Origin: GCA-020356105 sp041602815
Lineage (GTDB): Bacteria; Pseudomonadota; Alphaproteobacteria; UBA8366; JADFVY01
Direction: 5' to 3'
Assembly: GCA_041602815.1 (NCBI GenBank)
Contig: JBFIFO010000008.1
Location: 1 to 44,721, forward strand
DNA: 44,721 bases
Part shown: one piece after another, positions 42,120 to 44,721 of the stretch
Position numbering within the stretch: position 1 is the first letter of the stretch
How the letters are laid out: every line of letters begins with the position of its first letter
Notes under the pieces: generated by a model
The model's database searches: none
What the model was told of the DNA's origin: nothing
The model's input: the letters and a program-made list of their open reading frames with translations, nothing else
Position numbers and translations under genes: made by a program

Positions 42120-44312
42120 ATGCCAAGGATCGTGAACCTGAAACCGGCGGCGCCGTGGCAGGAGATCCGCTCGACGCCGGCGGACTGGGACAAGGCCGGC
42201 GCCGACGCGCTCTTGCGCATGCACCGCGACCTGCACCTGGTGCGCGCCTTCGAGGAGACGGTGCTGGAGCTGAAGAACGAGGACCTCGTGCACGGCCCGG
42301 CCCACTCCAGCATCGGCCAGGACGGCGGCGCGGTGGCGACGATGTCGATGCTGCGCGCCGGCGACCAGACCACCGGCTCGCACCGCGGCCACCACCAGTT
42401 CCTCGCCAAGTCGCTGCGCTACGTCGACGACGGCGGCGATCCGCGCGCAGCGCCGGTGACGGAGCCGATCCGCGAGCTGCTGCAGAAGACGCTGGCCGAG
42501 ATCATGGGGCTCGCGCAGGGCTTCTGCAAGGGCCGCGGCGGCTCCATGCACCTGCGCTGGCAGGAGGCCGGGGCGCTCGGCACCAACGCCATCGTCGGCG
42601 GCGGCGTGCCGCCGGCCACCGGCGTCGCCTGGGCGCTCAAGCGGCACGGCAGGGGCGACGTCGTGTTCACCTTCTTCGGCGACGGCGGCGTCAATATCGG
42701 CGCCGTGCCCGAGGCGATGAACCTCGCCGCGCTGTGGGACCTGCCGATCTGCTTCTTCATCGAGAACAACGGCTACGCGGTCTCGACGACGGTGGAGGAG
42801 GAGACCCGCGAGACGCGGCTGTCGTCGCGCGGCCTCGCCTACGGCATCCCGGCCTTCCGGGTCGACGGCATGGACCCGATGGCGGTGCGCATCGCGACCG
42901 GGAAGGCCTGCGAGATCATGCGCGCCGGCAAGGGGCCGGTGATCATCGAGGCGGAGCTGTACCGCTTCTTCCACCATGGCGGCGGCATCGCCGGCAGCGC
43001 CTTCGGCTACCGCAGCAAGGAGGAGGAGGCGGAATGGCGGGCGCGCGACCCGCTGGTCCGCCTGCGCGACGAGCTGGTCCAGCGCGGCTGGCTCGACGAG
43101 GACGGCGACGCGGCGCTGCGGGCGGCGGCGCAGGCCGCGATGGCCGAGGTCGCCGGGGCGCTGATGGAAAGCGACGGCAACCGGCGCCGCATCGTGCCGG
43201 CGCTGTGGCCCGACACCGCGTTCCGCGATTTCGGCCTGCGCGGGGACCTTGCGGAGTTCGACGGTTTGCGCTTCGAGGAGCTGGAGACCGCCAGCGGCCC
43301 GGTCGCCGAGGTCAAGTTCATCGACGTCGTCAGCCGGGTCATGGACCGGCGCATGGCTGAGGACGAGCGCATCTTCGTCCTCGGCGAGGACGTGCACCGC
43401 CTCAAGGGCGGCACCAACGGCGCGACCAAGGGCCTGGCCGAGAAATACCCCGACCGCATCATCGGCACGCCGATCTCCGAGCAGGGCTTCACCGGCCTTG
43501 CCGGGGGCGTCGCCATGGAGGGGCACTACCGGCCGGTGGTCGAGCTGATGTACCCGGATTTCACGCTTGTGGCCGCCGACCAGGTGTTCAACCAGATCGC
43601 CAAGGCGCGGCACATGTTCGGCGGCGACATTCCGATGCCGCTGGTCGCCCGCACCAAGGTCGCGATCGGCGACGGCTACGGCTCGCAGCATTCGATGGAT
43701 CCCGCCGGGCTTTATGCGATGTGGCCGGGCTGGCGCATCGTCGCGCCGTCGACGCCGTTCGACTATGTCGGGCTGATGAACAGCGCGCTCTTGTGCGAGG
43801 ACCCGGTGCTGGTGATCGAGAGCACCCAGCTTTACACCAGCTCCGGCCCCGGCCCGGTCGAGGATTTCGACTACTACATCCCGCTCGGCAAGGCCAAGGT
43901 GGTGCGGCCGGGAAACGCGTTCACCGTGCTCTCGTACCTTGCCATGACGCCGAAGGCGATCGCCGCGGCCGAGCAGATGGGCGTCGATGCCGAGATCATC
44001 GACCTGCGCTCGCTCGACCGCGCCGGCATCGACTGGCCGACGATCGGCGACAGCATCGCGAAGACCAACAACGTCGTGGTCGTCGAGCAGGGGCCGCTCA
44101 CCGCTTCCTACGGCGCGATGCTGACCGACGAGCTGCAGCGGCGCTTCTTCGACTGGCTCGACCAGCCGGTCAAGCGCATCCATGGCGGCGAGTCGGCGCC
44201 GAGCGTCTCCAAGGTGCTGGAGCGTGCCGCCATCGTCGATGTCGAGGAGATCCAGGCCGGCTACCGCGCGATCATGGCCGACAAGGGCGATGCGCGCTTC
44301 GCCGCCGAATAG
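42120..44312 (+). CDS. Fused alpha-beta E1 component of a 2-oxoacid dehydrogenase (thiamine-dependent)
   Basis: A 730-residue protein joining the two E1 subunits. The alpha half (about 1-350) has HSSIGQDGGAV, the thiamine motif GDGGVNIGAVPEAMN from about residue 187 with IENNGYAV closing it, and HRGHHQFLAK. The beta half (about 395-730) has VLGEDVHRLKGGTNGATKG, ISEQGFTGLAGGVAMEG and DFTLVAADQVFNQIAK. Such enzymes decarboxylate pyruvate, branched-chain oxoacids or acetoin and pass the acyl group to a lipoyl E2. The substrate cannot be told from the sequence, and E2 and E3 are not in the window. The neighbours (SDR, VOC protein) suggest a catabolic operon. Confidence 0.9.
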   Translation: MPRIVNLKPAAPWQEIRSTPADWDKAGADALLRMHRDLHLVRAFEETVLELKNEDLVHGPAHSSIGQDGGAVATMSMLRAGDQTTGSHRGHHQFLAKSLRYVDDGGDPRAAPVTEPIRELLQKTLAEIMGLAQGFCKGRGGSMHLRWQEAGALGTNAIVGGGVPPATGVAWALKRHGRGDVVFTFFGDGGVNIGAVPEAMNLAALWDLPICFFIENNGYAVSTTVEEETRETRLSSRGLAYGIPAFRVDGMDPMAVRIATGKACEIMRAGKGPVIIEAELYRFFHHGGGIAGSAFGYRSKEEEAEWRARDPLVRLRDELVQRGWLDEDGDAALRAAAQAAMAEVAGALMESDGNRRRIVPALWPDTAFRDFGLRGDLAEFDGLRFEELETASGPVAEVKFIDVVSRVMDRRMAEDERIFVLGEDVHRLKGGTNGATKGLAEKYPDRIIGTPISEQGFTGLAGGVAMEGHYRPVVELMYPDFTLVAADQVFNQIAKARHMFGGDIPMPLVARTKVAIGDGYGSQHSMDPAGLYAMWPGWRIVAPSTPFDYVGLMNSALLCEDPVLVIESTQLYTSSGPGPVEDFDYYIPLGKAKVVRPGNAFTVLSYLAMTPKAIAAAEQMGVDAEIIDLRSLDRAGIDWPTIGDSIAKTNNVVVVEQGPLTASYGAMLTDELQRRFFDWLDQPVKRIHGGESAPSVSKVLERAAIVDVEEIQAGYRAIMADKGDARFAAE

Positions 44313-44331
44313 ACGACCGGAAGGGGGAGCC

Positions 44332-44721
44332 ATGTCCGAAACCGGCCTGCCCGGCCTGCGCGGCACCGACCATATCGGCTTCACCGTGCCGAACCTCGAC
44401 GAGGCGGTCGACTTCTTCGTCAACGTGATCGGTTGCGAGGCGTTCTACGACCTCGGCCCGTTCCAGGCCGAGGACGACTGGATGCAGCGGCAGCTCAACG
44501 TGCATCCGCGCGCGGTGGTGCGGCGGCTGAAGTTCCTGCGCTGCCGGCACGGCTCCAATTTCGAGATCTTCGAATACGAGGCGCCGGACCAGAACGGAAC
44601 GCAGCCGAAGAACAGCGACATCGGCGGCCACCACCTCGCCTTCTATGTCGACGACATGGACGCGGCGCTCGCTTATCTGCGCAAAAACGGCGTGCGCATC
44701 CTCGGCGAACCGGTGGTCCGC
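44332..44721 (+). CDS. VOC (glyoxalase/dioxygenase) family protein, 3' truncated
   Basis: The first 130 residues of a vicinal-oxygen-chelate protein; the gene runs off the window. The first module starts with GTDHIGFTVPNLDEAVDFF and includes NFEIFEYEAPD; the second metal ligand region is GGHHLAFYVDDMDAAL. His and Glu of these segments would bind a divalent metal. A GGAGG-type ribosome site (AAGGGGGAGCC) precedes the ATG, 19 bp after the E1 stop. It likely acts in the same pathway as the E1 enzyme. Confidence 0.85.
   Translation, partial: MSETGLPGLRGTDHIGFTVPNLDEAVDFFVNVIGCEAFYDLGPFQAEDDWMQRQLNVHPRAVVRRLKFLRCRHGSNFEIFEYEAPDQNGTQPKNSDIGGHHLAFYVDDMDAALAYLRKNGVRILGEPVVR

Noticed and set aside
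42063..44423. 786-codon open frame on the minus strand
   Set aside because: Antisense to the fused E1 gene. Its translation is low-complexity Arg/Ala/His/Asp-rich with no domain pattern, as expected opposite a high-GC gene.

Overview
The window reads as chromosomal DNA of a high-GC alphaproteobacterium, most like the Rhodospirillales and their relatives. The evidence is a SUV3-like helicase next to an Hsp15-type S4 protein, a FdxA-CarD-RpoH neighbourhood, an ECF11-type sigma factor with a ChrR-type anti-sigma factor, and UbiG. Genes are densely packed, many with 4-bp ATGA or GTGA overlaps. No insertion sequence, integrase, phage gene, rRNA or CRISPR array was seen; there is one tRNA (Arg-CCT).

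Layout. (1) 1-9.1 kb: the 3' part of a SUV3-like RNA helicase, an S4 protein, a cytochrome P460-like protein, then on the minus strand TspO and the coupled set ubiG / DUF3429 / histidine phosphatase plus a glutathione peroxidase, then an SDR, a DUF4253 protein and a TerB-like protein on the plus strand. (2) 9.1-12.4 kb: ferredoxin FdxA, CarD, a metallophosphoesterase-like protein that has lost its metal-ligand motifs, and an RpoH-type heat-shock sigma factor. (3) 12.3-18.6 kb: two tandem M48 lipoprotein peptidases of identical length, a secreted nuclease-like protein, a proline iminopeptidase, tRNA-Arg and an HExxH protein of unusual composition. (4) 18.7-27.3 kb: rpoE-chrR and, divergently, a five-gene lipid operon (FAD oxidoreductase, DUF1365, cyclopropane-synthase-like methyltransferase, GPH transporter, DUF3833 lipoprotein), followed by a converging SDR-DUF6134 pair. 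(5) 27.7-39.0 kb: a type II secretion system, with gspD-gspK on the minus strand and gspO-E-F-G-H-I-J-L-M-N/C on the plus strand. (6) 39.0-41.0 kb: an accessory patch with an RHS remnant, two copies of a ~175-bp repeat, a zinc-ribbon membrane protein, an orphan barstar-family protein and a small zinc-ribbon protein. (7) 41.3 kb to the end: an SDR without the YxxxK catalytic motif, a fused E1 alpha/beta 2-oxoacid dehydrogenase and a truncated VOC protein.

The most striking result is a regulatory one. Five sites with the pattern TGATCC-N16/17-CGTA lie upstream of rpoE-chrR, the lipid operon, the DUF6134-SDR pair, the glutathione peroxidase and the SDR at 6517. This pattern resembles promoters of the RpoE-ChrR (ECF11) singlet-oxygen response known from Rhodobacter sphaeroides. 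The sites tie genes scattered over 21 kb into one predicted photo-oxidative-stress regulon centred on membrane-lipid modification and peroxide removal.

Functions come from reading protein sequences by eye without database searches. Starts were chosen from overlaps, ribosome-binding sites and signal peptides and remain predictions.
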